Shown here one piece after another: positions 13,201 to 25,458 of a stretch of DNA of 64,000 nucleotides (the stretch's first letter is position 1; the number at the start of each line of letters is the position of its first letter). A model generated the notes under the pieces. The model saw only the letters and a program-made list of their open reading frames with translations. It made no database searches and had not been told where the DNA came from. The DNA is from Symsagittifera roscoffensis (Eukaryota > Xenacoelomorpha > Acoela > Convolutidae): contig NC_087071.1 in NCBI RefSeq assembly GCF_963678635.1, forward strand, positions 18,475,613-18,539,612. Direction: 5' to 3'. Made by a program: the position numbers and the translations under genes.

Positions 13201-14380
13201 AAAAACTTCGTTTTCCAATCCCGTCTCCGATAGCTCTTTCCGAAACTTTCCTAATCTGGGTTTGAAATTGAGTTCCAAACAAAAAACTCCCAAATGAACA
13301 ATTCTGCTCATTGTCAATTTGAACACATTGAACCAGTTTAAGTTGGAATTTTCAATTTTCAATATGCCAAACTCAAAATGTTGAAATTATATTACGTTTT
13401 TTCTCTATAAGTACTCTGATGAGAACAAGTTCGAGGAATTGGAAATGGAAACGGAAGATATATGTCTAGCATTAGCCAAAGAGAACTTGAACAATTGTAT
13501 AATACCCTAGAAGAAAGCTCAATCGATGTCAATTATTCTGCAGAATTGACTTTTTAGCTAATGCAAAGAAAAATGTTTTTCCACGTATATGCTACGCCAT
13601 TTATAAAATGCTTGATAAACCAGAACCCGGACTATTAGAAGAAGATATTCGCTGTACCAAAAAGTTGTGCCTCCGCATCAAGACAGTTTGATACTATGAT
13701 AGTAACACAAATAAATTCAAATTCAGTAGCAAAAGGATCTGCTAAAAATCTCTCAAAGATTGTGGAGACAGACCAATGTGCAAATACAAACGAACTCTTG
13801 ATAAATTTATAATTTTTAAGTCGACAAGTCACTGTTTCAACACCACCAGCCATTTAGTTGGGACAAATGAACGAATTAAAATGAACTCAGTAACTTTCAC
13901 TAAAAAAAGAGAAGTTCTTAATGTTGGAATCCATTATAAACCTTTGGAAGTTGTAATTTTAAGGTTTCAATGTAGTGACAATTCGTCCAGTGCAGTGACT
14001 TATATGTTGTTTAATTTTTGAGCTGAAACTTAACAGTTAACAGTAATTTATTTATTTTTCTGAAACAACCTATTTTTCTTTGATTTGTCTGCTAGGTTTC
14101 GGCAAAGTTCCAGAAAATTTCGAAACAAATTTTGTTAGTTAGACACTAGTAAAAAATATATCTTGATACATAGACTCTTTCACAATGGTGTACAGGATCT
14201 GAAAACTTGGTTTCAGATCCCAATTTTTTTTTAAAGCTTTCAAACTAACACATCTCAATCTCGTATCTCAACAAATAACAAAACTTAGTACCTGAAAAAA
14301 AACATTAAAAACCTATTCCCTATGCTAAAACACTGCTTGGAAACCGGAAAGGTATAGGTTATCTTACTAAATTGAGATCT
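10201..14380. other. AT-rich intronic stretch, nothing recognised
   Basis: About 4.2 kb of AT-rich DNA with short chance open frames (all under about 100 codons) on both strands and no recognisable domains. A short direct repeat (ctggaat-aaatcaattttgcaa) occurs twice near 12870-12930. A frame at 13776-14021 contains a Cys/His-poor basic peptide that I do not recognise. Confidence 0.5.
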
Positions 14381-14399
14381 CCAGCTCCCCTGCGCCATG

Positions 14400-15730
14400 A
14401 TCAGCCCCAACCACTAGCCATAAAGCACGAAGACGACCAGCAAAGCACCAAGCGCCCCAATTGAGACTGATTCTGAATCAGTTCAAGGAGGAATCAGTTG
14501 ATTAACATTAGTTCGAGCATCTAGTGAAGAGAAACATAAATGCGAGGAATCCACTAATTGAGTTCAGAGTGGCCTACAACCGAGATTCAGCGATTGGAAT
14601 CCAAGAGCCAAGGAACTTTTCAGAAGCAGAGTGTGAAACCGACAAGGACCAGTTGGAGGCAGCCATGTCTGTAGAAATGAGTTCTGTAAAAGCCATGGGA
14701 TTTTGGACACTTGTTGAAAGGCCACAATCTCGCAAGGTTATCCGTAAATGATGGGTTCTTGCTGTGAAGAGAGATGGGACGGGGTAAATGGAGCGGTTCA
14801 AAGCCCGATATGTAGTTAAAACGATCATGCAAGTGAAAGCAGTAGACTTCTGTTGAGTTTTGCTTTGCAAAGTAGACAAGACATGTGCTCCGACATTTAA
14901 GCCCAAAATCAAGAAAATTCTACTGGTTTTGGGGCAAAAAATTATCTTTTACTTCAGCAAACTGATGTGAGGTCAACCTTCCCAACTCTCTTCGAACAGA
15001 GACAGTAATATGGAGGACCCAGAGGGGTTCGGCAGCGGTGACAGGAAGAGACAAACGCTGAGACTGACAAGAAGAAACAGACGCTGCAGCAGGCAGGAAA
15101 AGACAGACGCTGAGCACTTTCCTACCTTAACTTGAAAAACTAACTAGAAACAGCAACGACTTCTGTTTGCTCGCGATGAGGGGGACAGACAACGTTTTGA
15201 TCTATGTAGTAGTTTGGGTATATGACATCAATTGGTGCAGAAATCAAGACGAAGTTGAAAAGATGAGAGGCCGTTTCTTCGAACGACTCAAGATTGATTA
15301 CAGAGGCGCTCCGTCCTAGTTCCTTGGAAAGCAGGCCAAGCGGTAGCCTGGGTCAGTAACCGTGAATCAATCACGCCGCTTCACCGACGACTGCTTCGGA
15401 CTTGTAGACTGCAATCCAGTGGATATCAAACCACAACTATCAAAAAAGACTGCCCTAAAGCTGGTTCTGCTGATGCAGCGTCCATAAAGGCTGAGGCTAC
15501 AGCTGTCATTTGCAGAAGACAGGGAAGTAGTCATTTGGACTACTAAGAAGCAACCAAATGCAATGCCGTAACTATCAGTGAAGCTGCCTATCAAGTAATA
15601 CACCAGCGGTTCAGGAGGCTCTATACTTGCGATCAGTTCTTGTTGAGATAGCCGAGGTGAACGACGCGTCATCAGTCATCAAGGAGCACAACTAGAGCTG
15701 CATCAGGATATGCAAGAATCCTGTCAAGCA
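14400..15730 (+). pseudogene. Ty1/Copia retrotransposon fragment (RT/RNase H), decayed
   Basis: The DNA is richer in GC than its surroundings. The frame 14524-14751 carries the Copia RT N-terminal signature (EAAMSVEMSSVKAMGFWTLVERP) and then hits a stop. Beyond it come MERFKARYVVK in another frame and, near 15190, a segment N-V-L-I-Y-V-V-V that occupies the place of the catalytic YVDD box. The catalytic Asp pair is therefore lost. Further frames to about 15700 look like the RNase H region in pieces. Several stops and frame changes show a dead copy. No LTRs were identified. Confidence 0.6.
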
Positions 15731-16298
15731 AAACCGAACGATACAATTCGATGTGAAGTGCCATCTTGTTCGAGAATGATTGTAAGTTAAGACAATCGAA
15801 ATCTAGTTTGTTCTACCAAGAATGCCCTGAGCAAGGCTAAGAAGGACCAACAACCTCGAAGCCTAACATTAGACAAAGCCAACTCAACCTGAGTGGGGTG
15901 TTGAGGTTAGAGCATCTCAGGGTCAGACAGATTAATTGAAGCGAATCAGTTTCGAGGTGGAAACTGATTAAACTGGTTAAAAATGATTAAAATTAGAGGA
16001 AATCAACTACTAACAATTTAATCAAAAAATAATTAACTGTTTTTTATGCTTTTTTATCACATTATTTACCTTCGCATTCTCAATTCATTTTTCAAATGCC
16101 ATTACCTGTTCTTAATCCTCAGTTCAAACTTCAATTTCCATCCCGGTCTCTATCCCAGCCTTTTCAATCCTAGTTGCTCTAACTCTGAATCTTAACAAGG
16201 TGATCAGGGCTTACTTTCTGCTTTCAAACGAGTTTTTCTCATGGAGCTTAATTGGTTTCAATTGTTATCCGAACTTTTTGCAAGTATATTCTTTTCAG

Positions 16299-16433
16299 GT
16301 ACCCGATGTCAATGTGTTCGCCATTGGCATGCACGAGAATGCCTCATTGTCAACATTGGAGTCCATTGCTCAATCCAAATTGAGGGTTTATTCTTATAAT
16401 TCATTTGATTACTTCAGATGGGATCAAGATCAG
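16299..16433 (+). CDS. VWA-domain gene, third exon (host)
   Basis: Exactly 45 codons between a consensus acceptor (tcttttcag|GTA) and donor (GATCAG|GTGAGA), phase 0 at both ends. It encodes VPDVNVFAIGMHENASLSTLESIAQS and then a Tyr/Phe-rich stretch. VFAIG followed by L-x-x-IA is the typical fifth strand and last helix of a VWA domain, so this exon closes the domain begun at 583. Confidence 0.75.
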
Positions 16434-16602
16434 GTGAGAATCAATATTACAATACTGAAAAACTGTTCAGTTTTTACTTTTTTCCAAACTATAAAAAAAA
16501 CTTTTTTTCAAATGTTCATTTTGCTTCTCTGTTTTTCAGCGCAGAGTTTCTTTCGCTGAATTAATTCGCAAAAAAATATAAGTTTTATCACTTTAACGCC
16601 AT

Positions 16603-16621
16603 CCCCCCCCCCCCCCCAATT

Positions 16622-16663
<42 letters not shown>

Positions 16664-16682
16664 GCACACACACACACACACA
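16603..16682. repeat. Poly-C run plus (CA)n microsatellite
   Basis: A run of about 15 C is followed by about 30 CA dinucleotides with a few interruptions (caa, cacg). It lies in the short intron between the third and fourth VWA exons. Confidence 0.95.
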
Positions 16683-17246
16683 GTTAGCCCTCCCCGCACT
16701 TATCTCTTATTTCTCCTTATTGATTAGGGTTGGGGTGCGGTGACAGTATAGGAGAGTTTGGGGGTTACCGCGGGTTGAAAAGGGGTTCTGGTTGGTAGAG
16801 CGCGTAGCCGGCAACGCGGAAAGGGTTCTGTGATTGTGGCAGTGAGTACTCAATATAGTATAAATGTGTTCGTTTGGGTTCGCATTTTGCAAAAAACAGC
16901 AAAAATTAGAGCAATTATTCAGAAAAAAAACTACTTTTTATGGATTTTAAGAATGAAAAAAATCGATTATAATGAAAACAAAAAAGTATTATAATCAATT
17001 AAAATGGATTGTGTTTTTTTGACAAAAATCTTTTATAATGATTAAAAATCCATTATGTGGTCTGAATTTGCCACGATAATGGATTATCAAGGAAACAATT
17101 TAGACAACGCAAATCCATCATAATCAATTTTTTTACATGAAACTTTGAAGTATTTTTCCCTGACTCACTCTGGAACTGGTTTTCCATGGAAATCCGGGCT
17201 CCAGGAAGCGTGATTTATTTTTGACATATAACTGATTTTGTTCTAG

Positions 17247-17604
17247 GTGTTTTCGGTATTATGTAGTGGTTTTGCAACAGTACCGTTAATCAGGAATGAA
17301 ACACGCATGAAACGGTTTAAAAGACAGGCATCGACTCTGAATGACATCAGCATCTCTTCCATTAAAAACAAATTCAAAGTAACGAAACCGGATATTTCGA
17401 AGTGGAGGTACTTCAAATTAGCCTATGAACCTAATAGCGCAATGAGCTTGAAAGTCAATTTTGAATACAAGAGAGTAAATAAGGCCAAATTCATAGTTCA
17501 CATGTTCTTCTCATATGGGGATGTCAGACCGACTGCCATGATCCACGATTTCATGGTGCGAGTTCCTGAGAACACAACAAAAGTCATACTGATTCGACCA
17601 ACAG
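17247..17604 (+). CDS. VWA-domain gene, post-VWA beta-rich exon (host)
   Basis: The acceptor (ttgttctag|GTG) continues the phase-0 frame from 16433. The exon encodes about 119 residues: a short linker with basic residues (RMKRFKRQAS), then alternating strands (KWRYFKLAYEPN, SLKVNFEY, AKFIVHMFFSYG, HDFMVRVPENTTKVILI) that look like a beta-sandwich extracellular module with one potential N-glycosylation site (NTT). The donor ACAG|GTCAGT leaves phase 1. I do not recognise the module family. The Polinton lies in the intron that follows. Confidence 0.7.
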
Positions 17605-17867
17605 GTCAGTTCCTTGTTTGTTTGTCTAGCTTCCAAAGAAAGTAACGGTATGCAATTATGCCATGTATGGTTTTTATTCAGACCATAGTTTGACTTTTTC
17701 ATGAATATACTTTTTTCGAGAAAATTTTTTATGCCGATACTTTTATGGAAAATTTTTTTGATCGAAATTTAATTATTCGCTCAAAACTAATAAAACCTGT
17801 TGACGCTTTTGCTAAAGTTTTCTGTTTGCCATTTTTGCCAATTTGGAATAATTATTTTGTGCTTGTT

Positions 17868-18088
17868 AGTAGTATAGTAAAAGTGGCTAGGAAAATGACC
17901 ACGTTTAACCCCCCCCCCCCCAAAAAAATTCGGTGTGCCGTTGTACTTACCACTTTTAACCCCCAAAGGGGTTAAAGCCCCTACTTTTTCGGGCACGCAT
18001 GTTTTAAGGGGGGTTAAAATTGGTAATTTTCCAGCCACTTTATGGAAACGAGAATGGAATTAAGTTTTGGTTGGTGCATGTTTTCCCT
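17868..18088 (+). repeat. Palindromic MITE-like repeat, copy 1
   Basis: About 220 bp starting agtagtatagtaaaagtggct. Its own two halves are imperfect inverted repeats (aaagtggctaggaaaatgacc... against ...aattttccagccacttt), with a C-run in the middle. Copies in opposite orientation lie at 39958-40176 and 42226-42448. All copies share the outer flanks, so the family unit is slightly longer than the palindrome. Confidence 0.7.
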
Positions 18089-18345
18089 TTGACTTTGACA
18101 GTTCAAACTTTACTGCGCGCGTTATATTGTGGATTATTTTGTAATCTTTATCGCCACGTGTGGAATTAAAGAAAATGCTGTGAAATTGGTAAGTTTATAT
18201 TGTTGTTTTGAATACCCCCCCCCCCCTCACGATTAGAGTTGTTGATTATTTCACTTTTCGGTCAAAAGAACAATTTTGAAAATCTTCATTTCCTGAATGA
18301 AAAGTACTATAAAGCTAATCATTTACATTTATAATCAGAAGTTAT

Positions 18346-21300
18346 TTAGTCAGAATCGTCTAATATAATAGCACGTCGATTTAAGCACCGCCGTTTAGGT
18401 GGTCTAATTTCTTCCCGCTCGTTTTCTTCTCGATCTTCAATGTCCAAATAGGGGCAGTTGTACGCTGCTGGTTCTGACTCATTTTGCCCACTTAGCTGGT
18501 CGAAATCTACCAAATCCTGTTCTAGCTCTTGATCAGTGTATTTGGGTTGGTTGAACCCCATATCTGGTGGAGTAAAAGTATCCACGTAATAACCGCCCTG
18601 CGCTTCTATAGCTTCAGCCAAATCCTCTCCACTTCCGTTATCGGTGGGAGTGGGGACCACGGCGTCGTCTACGTCGTATTCGCCCAAGTCAATGGTGCGC
18701 CCAATTTCTCTTATGAACATATCCTCACGCAAACGTTTATGTCCGAAAGGACTAGTAGTTACTCTGTCTGCATGTATATAGCGCTTATTGTCAAATGCGC
18801 TCAGGGAAATTTTGTTCGTTATTATGGTTTGTAAATTGTGATTACAGGAATTTACCCTCACATTTTCTGACCGAACCAGCGAACAGTAAGTCAAAGTTTC
18901 TTTGTATTTATTTTGGGTTAGCTCCCTTTTTGCATATTTAGCTATCCCCTTCGCGCTTTTTTTATCCATGTCTGAAACAAAAATACAATCGATTTACTTC
19001 AAATTTTTAACAGTTTTTTTTTCCCTTTTCCACATAAAACCATACTCCCACCTCCCCCAACCCTCACTACATAATCTTATGATTTGTTTTTGTTGCCCTT
19101 TTCTAAAATGGTAATTGCAAAATGGTAAAAGAAAAGAAAAAGAAACTTACTCGAAGAACTAATGCTGTACAGTTTGGGTTTTAGTCCACGTACTCCTGTA
19201 TGATCTCCCCAGCAAACTCGTCCTTGAATTTGAGGGTAACGCGCAAATTCTCGTTGGTGTAGAGGGGGTGGGTGGCTGGTAGATTTGAAAAGTCAAAATG
19301 ATTTCGCAGTTCATGGTTTTTCTCAATTTCATTGTAGAGATCTTTGCTGCGGATTTCATACAGGAACGAATCAGTGTCCGAATATAAAAGAGTTGCGTCA
19401 TAATTTTTCTTGAATATGTTGTAATGGAACTGGAACATGTAAAACTTTTCCAAATCTAGTATCGTTGCACCAACAATTGCGGGCTTATCCCATTTAATGT
19501 TCACAGGTTTTGAGGTTACAGATACCAAGTGTTGGTCAATAATTTTTATACTGCTAAATCTTTTTTTCCTTGATAAATTTTGCAGTTCTTCAGCATTGCG
19601 AACAATACCTACAATAAGTCGATTCCTTTTTGATTCGCAGAATTTTCCAAACGCACTATTTATTATTTGCTTGAAAAAATCTTGTTCAAACTTGGTAGTA
19701 GCTTTTTTTTGGAGCTAAGTGTTCAACTGAACATATGGTGCAATAAAATTTTCTTGTCTAAACTGCAGTACTTGATTAACTTTTTCAATTTTCAAACCAA
19801 GTTTGACATAGAGCTGAAGTGTTAGGTAGTGTACAGTATAGTTTTTCTTTGGAAAGAAGTTTTGTATGAGCTTTGGCGTAGGGCCCACTTTAACCGAAAT
19901 GTTCATTTTTTTCAACCTGTCCAATTGAAGCTCACTGAGCCACATTTTGGACACAATTTCTTTTGTTGGGGCGAGTGGGTAATCCAAATGTGCATCATGC
20001 AATTGATCGGGGTATAAAAAATCGACGTCCAAACTGTATCCAATTTCGGATTCTCTGCTCGTGTTGAGAATTTCGGCTATAGTTACTTGGTCATTAAACT
20101 TCGAATGAGTTAAGTGGAAGAGGAAATTTCTCCATAATCCCGCCATAAAAATTGTTCGCGTCTATCATGAAGAGGAAAGTGTTAGGCTGTTTAGGGTCGT
20201 AATTTTTCACAAATTTATTGTTGGCGGAAACAAGTCTTTTTTCAACAACACTTGCAATGCCCCCCCTGATCAGATTTTCTGCCATATCCAAGTGCTCCCT
20301 ATTAGTGAGCAATTGGAGGTCAGCCTTGCATGTTCGCAAAAATGCATCCCCTGAGAGATTGCTAACCGTGAAATATTGAGCACAATCTAGCTTATATGTT
20401 TCATAACACACTCGTCTAAAGTCTTCAAAAACGCATGCAAGAATCAAGTTATCAGTCGTTAGATACAAATCGCTGTATTCGCCCAAAGTCTGACAACCGA
20501 AACGAGTGTACACTAACCATGCATGTTGGTATTCTTTTTTTCTGACACTAACAACACCTCCTTGCAGCGTGTTGGTCCACTTGTCGCGTGCAGTTAGTCC
20601 ATCTTCTGTGTATCTTGCATGGCTGTCAACATACGAGTAGGGGAAGTAACCTTTTTGTCGAATCAATGCTTTATCTTCTTCCGGTCGGGTAGCAAAGTGG
20701 TTATTGAGATATATGAACTTTGCCACGGGTAGATTTCGAGCTAGCTCATCTAGTGAGCTGTTCATAAATTTACAACTGTCCACAAAACGGATTTCTTCGT
20801 AGACATGTTGGACATTTCCTTTTTCGTTAGTGTACGATCTAATCCACACTTTCATTGTAAGTGAAATAAAATTTTCGTCACTGAGAGGAATGACCGAAAA
20901 GGTGTTTCTGGTATTGGTATCTTGCAGAATCTTCAGTACATGGTGCAAATCATAATTCTGGAGATTGTGGGCAAAGACAGGGGTGAATTGTATGGTAAGT
21001 CTCAGGACGTTGCATTTGTTGTGAGCCCATCCGAGGAATGATCCATCGAAATGATTATGGTCCAAAACTTTCGCGTTAGTTTCGGAGACTTGCTCTTCGC
21101 AAATCCAGCATTTGTCACTGTCTTCAAGAATAGTGGTGCTTCCGAGGTAGTTCGGGTATCGTCGTTTTTTATTATGAAAGTCACGCGCAAATACTTCCAG
21201 CATTCGAACGAATTTAGTCATGGCGTCCTTTCCTCGATGAAGTGAAAAAAAAACGCCGGTTTCGGGTTTCCAGCTTCCACAACGACAAGGCAAAAACTGC

Positions 21301-22879
21301 TGGGCTTATGTTTTTCAATCAAGGTTGTGCTCAAGCAGGTAGGATTGTTTCTCACTGTCTCCACCTTCTCCAGCACAGACTCCAAATCAAAGTAAACCGC
21401 GAATGGGCTATAGCTTCGAGCACCGAAGTTTTTGAAGCCTACACTGCTCTTGTCAACATTTGGCATGGTAACGATTGCTGGTTCGTTCCCCATGCAGGTT
21501 AACTGGTGGCGCTCAAGTCGTTCCTCAGATGAACACCGGTGGAAGCAATTTCGGCACAGCATGTTTCTCGATCTCAGTTTTCTTTTTTGCATTTTGCTCA
21601 CTAGCTTGTTCAGGTCTTTAACCACGACGCAGTGATGCGTGCCAATATCGTTTAGAAGCAGCAAATTTAGTCTGATATTTTGACACTCTCAGGGGTAGAA
21701 GAGTCTTTTCATTGTACCTAGAGAAGAACTTTGAATGATATTTTTATACTAATTTTTAATTCTTCAACGAATGTGCAGCCAACCATTTGTTCTGATGTGC
21801 TTACATACAGCTTCACACCAATTAAAAAAAAAGATTTGATTAAAACTGCAACTAAACTGAAGAACTTCACTTGCACTTCATTCAAAATTTCGAAGCGTGC
21901 GGTAGCCGGTAGTCCCATTGGGTACACAAAATCACCAGTTGGCTCGTGCGCTCTTGAGTTTCTGCGATAATCATAGAAGCTCGCTTTCTCTTCCTCTTTA
22001 CTCTGCATCGTACAAAGAGTAAGCGGGATATTGTACTGCCGATGATACTCAGCAACGAAGCAGTACTCAAAGCATCGATCGTCTTCATAATTGCGAATAT
22101 TCAACAAGAAGCGTTTGAGTTTCAGTAGATCGGCTGGTAGTGGCAAGTACGATGAACCCCTGATCGGTGCAGACTTCACCATTTTTAGAACAATCTGATC
22201 AATCCTGCGGATTCTCCAGCCGCTACCATGAGACGCATATTGATGGACAGTAGACAATATTTGGTCTACGCAATCATAGAATTGGTCCTGGGTCCAACCA
22301 TGAACGTCTACAGCAAGCATTTTGAAATTGGCGAAGATGGTTATTACTTCTTCTGTGCCATCTGCTTTTTCTTTTTCAAGAGTTACTTCTGCCGACAATT
22401 GAGCTTTCTGAGGCTCATACATGGTATTTTGAAGTATCAGCTCTTCGATTTCGTCTCTCTTGGTCACGAATAGCGCTAGTAGGTCCACTTCCGTTTCCAT
22501 CGGCACTATATCGTATGTCCTGACTGCTCCATCAAAAGCTGTCTCAGGCTGTATAGAAGTGAGGATTTCTCGGCTCACATCCCATGCTGGCAGACTGTGT
22601 TCGTTTAGCATATGCGCAGCATATGCGCGATCATTTTGTAACACATTCATGTCGTAGAGACAAATTCTTCTTTCTTCCGTTTCATCGATTGTTTTGTGAC
22701 GCTCCACCACATGTTCCCAAATGACACGAAGTGACTTATCCTCTAGTTCACAGTCACCACAGATGTATTCGGTTTTCACAGGATCAATCTTGTGAACAGC
22801 CATTAGATGTTTTTTGAGGCTTCGCCGGTCACTCAGTTTTTTTTTGGCAGAGATTACAGGGTACGACTTTTGTAGACAT
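18346..22879 (-). pseudogene. polB: Polinton protein-primed DNA polymerase B (PolB), broken
   Basis: It would replicate the linear element by protein priming. Start: ATG at 22879 (MSTKVVPCNLC), giving an N-terminal C2H2 finger that runs out of frame at a nine-base A run (plus 22837-22845). A second C2H2-like finger (YICGDC...HVVERH) follows. Then come a conserved N-terminal block (about 22250-22050), a Cys-rich finger (about 21570), the exonuclease motif FDLESV (about 21385), a C-x2-C...DHNH finger (about 21110), polymerase motif A (IDANNFYGGIMEKFPLP, about 20130), motif B (FFKQIINSAFGKF, about 19670), motif C (YSDTDSF, about 19385) and a C-terminal KKSAKG region in a second exon. Breaks: shifts near 22840, 21660, 21245 (A9 run), 20105 and 19185, and a TAG at 19715-19717 with the frame open on both sides. 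The ~1,450-codon span is typical. The last ~130 codons are acidic and unlike other PolB tails. Confidence 0.88.
18972..19150 (-). other. Probable spliceosomal intron in Polinton PolB, 179 bp
   Basis: On the minus strand the 3' part of PolB is interrupted by gtaagt at 19150-19145 and tttgtttcag ending at 18972. Joining 19151 to 18971 keeps an open frame from the KLYS block into KKSAKG, as expected for contiguous PolB sequence. The intervening DNA has stops. A one-base shift just upstream (stop at 19181) is separate from the intron. Confidence 0.6.
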
Positions 22880-24311
22880 TGCGAGGCGGTTGTTTTTTGA
22901 GAATTTTGATATTTCGGAATGCTAGGTTCAAATAAAGCAGATACTTGTTTACAAGTCAAAAGAGTTCAAGTGATTTCCCGTTTGTTTTACGACTGCTATT
23001 AAATCTGTTTAGATTTTCAAACTTTTTCTATCATTTGCTTACTTGCCAAACAAGGAGTGGTTTCCTAAGGTGGAGCTTAGATTAAAAAAATCGAGTGGGT
23101 GTGCCCAAATTGCTCACAGATACATCAAAGAAAACAACTTCAGCTTATTTATAAACCTATAAAATAGTCTCATAAATCAACCAAATTTTCTGAATTAACC
23201 ACGAAGTTCCTAAACAAGTTGTGTAGCTTCAAACAATTCAACGGCACTCAATTCAAAAAGACCTAACCCGAGTAGACCTAAGCCCAGCAGAGTGAAAAGA
23301 AAGCCTTACACCGAATGTAGTTAATTATCAATTGAGCTGTCAAAGAAGTGATAAAGCTTCATATCATGAATTTTTTAAAAATTAAATAATGGGAATTTTT
23401 CATGTCAAACTTCGAAAAAACCAAACAGGTCAATTTATTCTTTTTTGATTTTTTCTTGTTGTTTTAAAATTCATTCGGCGTATATGTTCACTGATTCAGG
23501 TATCTGTTGGGTCCTTTGCAGTGTTTCAGCGTTTACTTTTAGATGGTTTCCACTGCAGGGTGGTGAGGTGCATTGGCTCAGTGGATATTCAGTCTTTTCA
23601 AAAACGACCAAATTTCTTTTGAAACGTGGCCGCCTAGACTCGAAAACAGCGGCTACGCCTTGTTTTCGACCCCGCTGAGTCTAAAAAAAATAGTTTCATC
23701 CGTTTCTGAGCACGGCTTCATTTTGAACGACACTTAGCCAACGATGAACTTTAACGAATTTCGATTTTCTCAAAAATAACATTTCAAAAAGCGATGTATC
23801 AAGGCACTGCGGGTTTCATCAGCTGTAATACCATTATAGCAACAGTATGAGATAAAGTTGCAGTTCACGAAATCAATTTTTGACAATTTTTGGACAAAAA
23901 ACAAAAACGAAATTTTGCATACTTTTTCTGGATTCGGTTTTGAACAGAAATAACATGTTAATTGTTGCATATACAGGCAAACTTTCATTAGCTATTTTGA
24001 TCACATACTACTGGTCCAAACCAGAGGATAACTTTTGATACCACTATTTGTTTCAAACAAAATTTTGAGTCTCTCAATTTTTTTTTCAAAAACAAAAAAA
24101 AATTTAAAATATGTTTCTTTTTGTTTAGTTTTATTCTTTCAAAGGTTTCTGAAAAAAGTTAGAGAGCAAACATTAATTTAGAAAAATCAAAATCAAAACG
24201 TAAACAAAGATTCAGCCACAATAATTAAAAAAAGATTATCAAACTAAATGATAAACCCCCAAACTGGTGCTCTCTCGGTGGAAACAAAGTTTTTTGATTT
24301 TTCAGAGATCT
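22880..24311. other. Polinton spacer with possible tRNA-derived piece
   Basis: About 1.4 kb between PolB and the next minus-strand gene, AT-rich and without a credible coding frame. Around 23574 a sequence like a Pol III A box (tggctcagtgg) is followed at about 23660 by a B-box-like cgaccccgc segment. This could be a decayed tRNA-derived SINE. The rest shows nothing recognisable. Confidence 0.4.
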
Positions 24312-24938
24312 CTAAATTGCAGTTTGCGTAGTCTCAGCTACTAAGTTTGGTGCAGTGGGACTTTGACTGCCGGAAGAAGAAGCAGAAGAAGTTTGCTGCT
24401 GCTGTTGTTGAGTGATTGGAGAAATATCCGGTTTTATGGTGGTTTTGGGCGTCTGCTGGTCCTCATCTTTTTTTTCTGTTGAGTCTGGTGATTCAATCGA
24501 CTCAATGTTCCAGTAGTTTTCTCGCTCTGCTAAATCTCTAATGGATCCTTCGTAATTTTCGTAAAAGGGGATCTTTTGGCAATCGTAGTTAAACTGTATT
24601 TTTCTCGGTGAACGATCAAGGCAAGTAGGGTCTTGAATATCTGTGCGCTTCGGCGCAGAATACGATTCAGTCACACAACAACTCTCGTAGACCTGTTTTC
24701 TGCTTTGTATGAGGATACTAATTTGATCTATCAAATAGTTGGGTAACATCATATGGTTTTTAGTGACCCATTCATCGAATTCTCTGCTTCCTGGATCAAG
24801 ATCGTTCAAAGGACTTGCTTTTCGATGACGCATTTTCCGTTCCTGTTGAACCACTACGATAGAATCTCTGGTATAAGTTTGGTACAATATAGCTCCTTCA
24901 AGAGAAATAATTGAAATAATTTGCAGTGGACTTGCCAT
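24312..24938 (-). CDS. Unknown Polinton-associated protein with Q/S-rich tail
   Basis: An intact 208-codon frame, one of the few unbroken genes in the element. The first ~150 residues are mixed and probably folded: a hydrophobic N-terminus (LQIISIISLEGAILY), a basic patch (RKMRHRKAS) and a helix (LPNYLIDQISILIQSRK). The last 60 are disordered: Ser/Thr/Pro-rich with seven Gln in a row and then Ser/Ala. I do not recognise the family. It lies just upstream of PolB, on the same strand, and is divergent from the plus-strand genes starting at 25459. The 520 bp between them probably holds promoters for both directions. Confidence 0.5.
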   Translation of the reverse strand: MASPLQIISIISLEGAILYQTYTRDSIVVVQQERKMRHRKASPLNDLDPGSREFDEWVTKNHMMLPNYLIDQISILIQSRKQVYESCCVTESYSAPKRTDIQDPTCLDRSPRKIQFNYDCQKIPFYENYEGSIRDLAERENYWNIESIESPDSTEKKDEDQQTPKTTIKPDISPITQQQQQQTSSASSSGSQSPTAPNLVAETTQTAI

Positions 24939-25458
24939 TGTTGAAATTTTGTTTTGTTTGATTTTGAGAGATTGAATAAAAATAGCGAGTAGATTTAGTT
25001 TGACGTACCACTTTTAGTTTTTTATTGCTGGTGGTCTAAGTTTTAGCCAATTACCATAAATCGGGTTTTGCAAAATTTTAATATGTTTTCAGGGCTTTTG
25101 CAATTAAAGTAGAAATATGAACGCTTTGAAAATCTATACTTCAAAGAAACCGCATGGCGCCTTTTTATGATACCCTAAGCACAAATGACAGAAGTTTTAC
25201 ACTTCAAAGAGATAACAGGCATGCCGCCAGGGTAAAACCGTTGAGATTTATGAGCTAAAACGGGAATTTGCCAGACAGATTTGACATGTATAACTTAAAC
25301 TCATAATTTTCCAACTGCAAACAAATTAAAAGTCCCCAAGGAAGCTTAAGCTTTACCGTAAAATAAATCGCCCGAGTTAAGCTATTCACCGGCTGGGTAA
25401 ATCATTCTTAAATTGTCTCTTGACTGATACGGTTGAATAAAATTACCGCTACCCAAAT
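24939..25458. promoter_or_regulatory. Divergent intergenic region between two Polinton genes
   Basis: A 520 bp AT-rich spacer separates the start of the minus-strand gene at 24938 from the plus-strand gene at 25459. The divergent arrangement implies promoters in both directions. No specific element is certain; TATA-like AT stretches are common here and not diagnostic. Confidence 0.35.

Noticed and set aside
16508-16699. ORF of alternating Cys-Val on the minus strand
   Set aside because: Translation of the (CA)n microsatellite.
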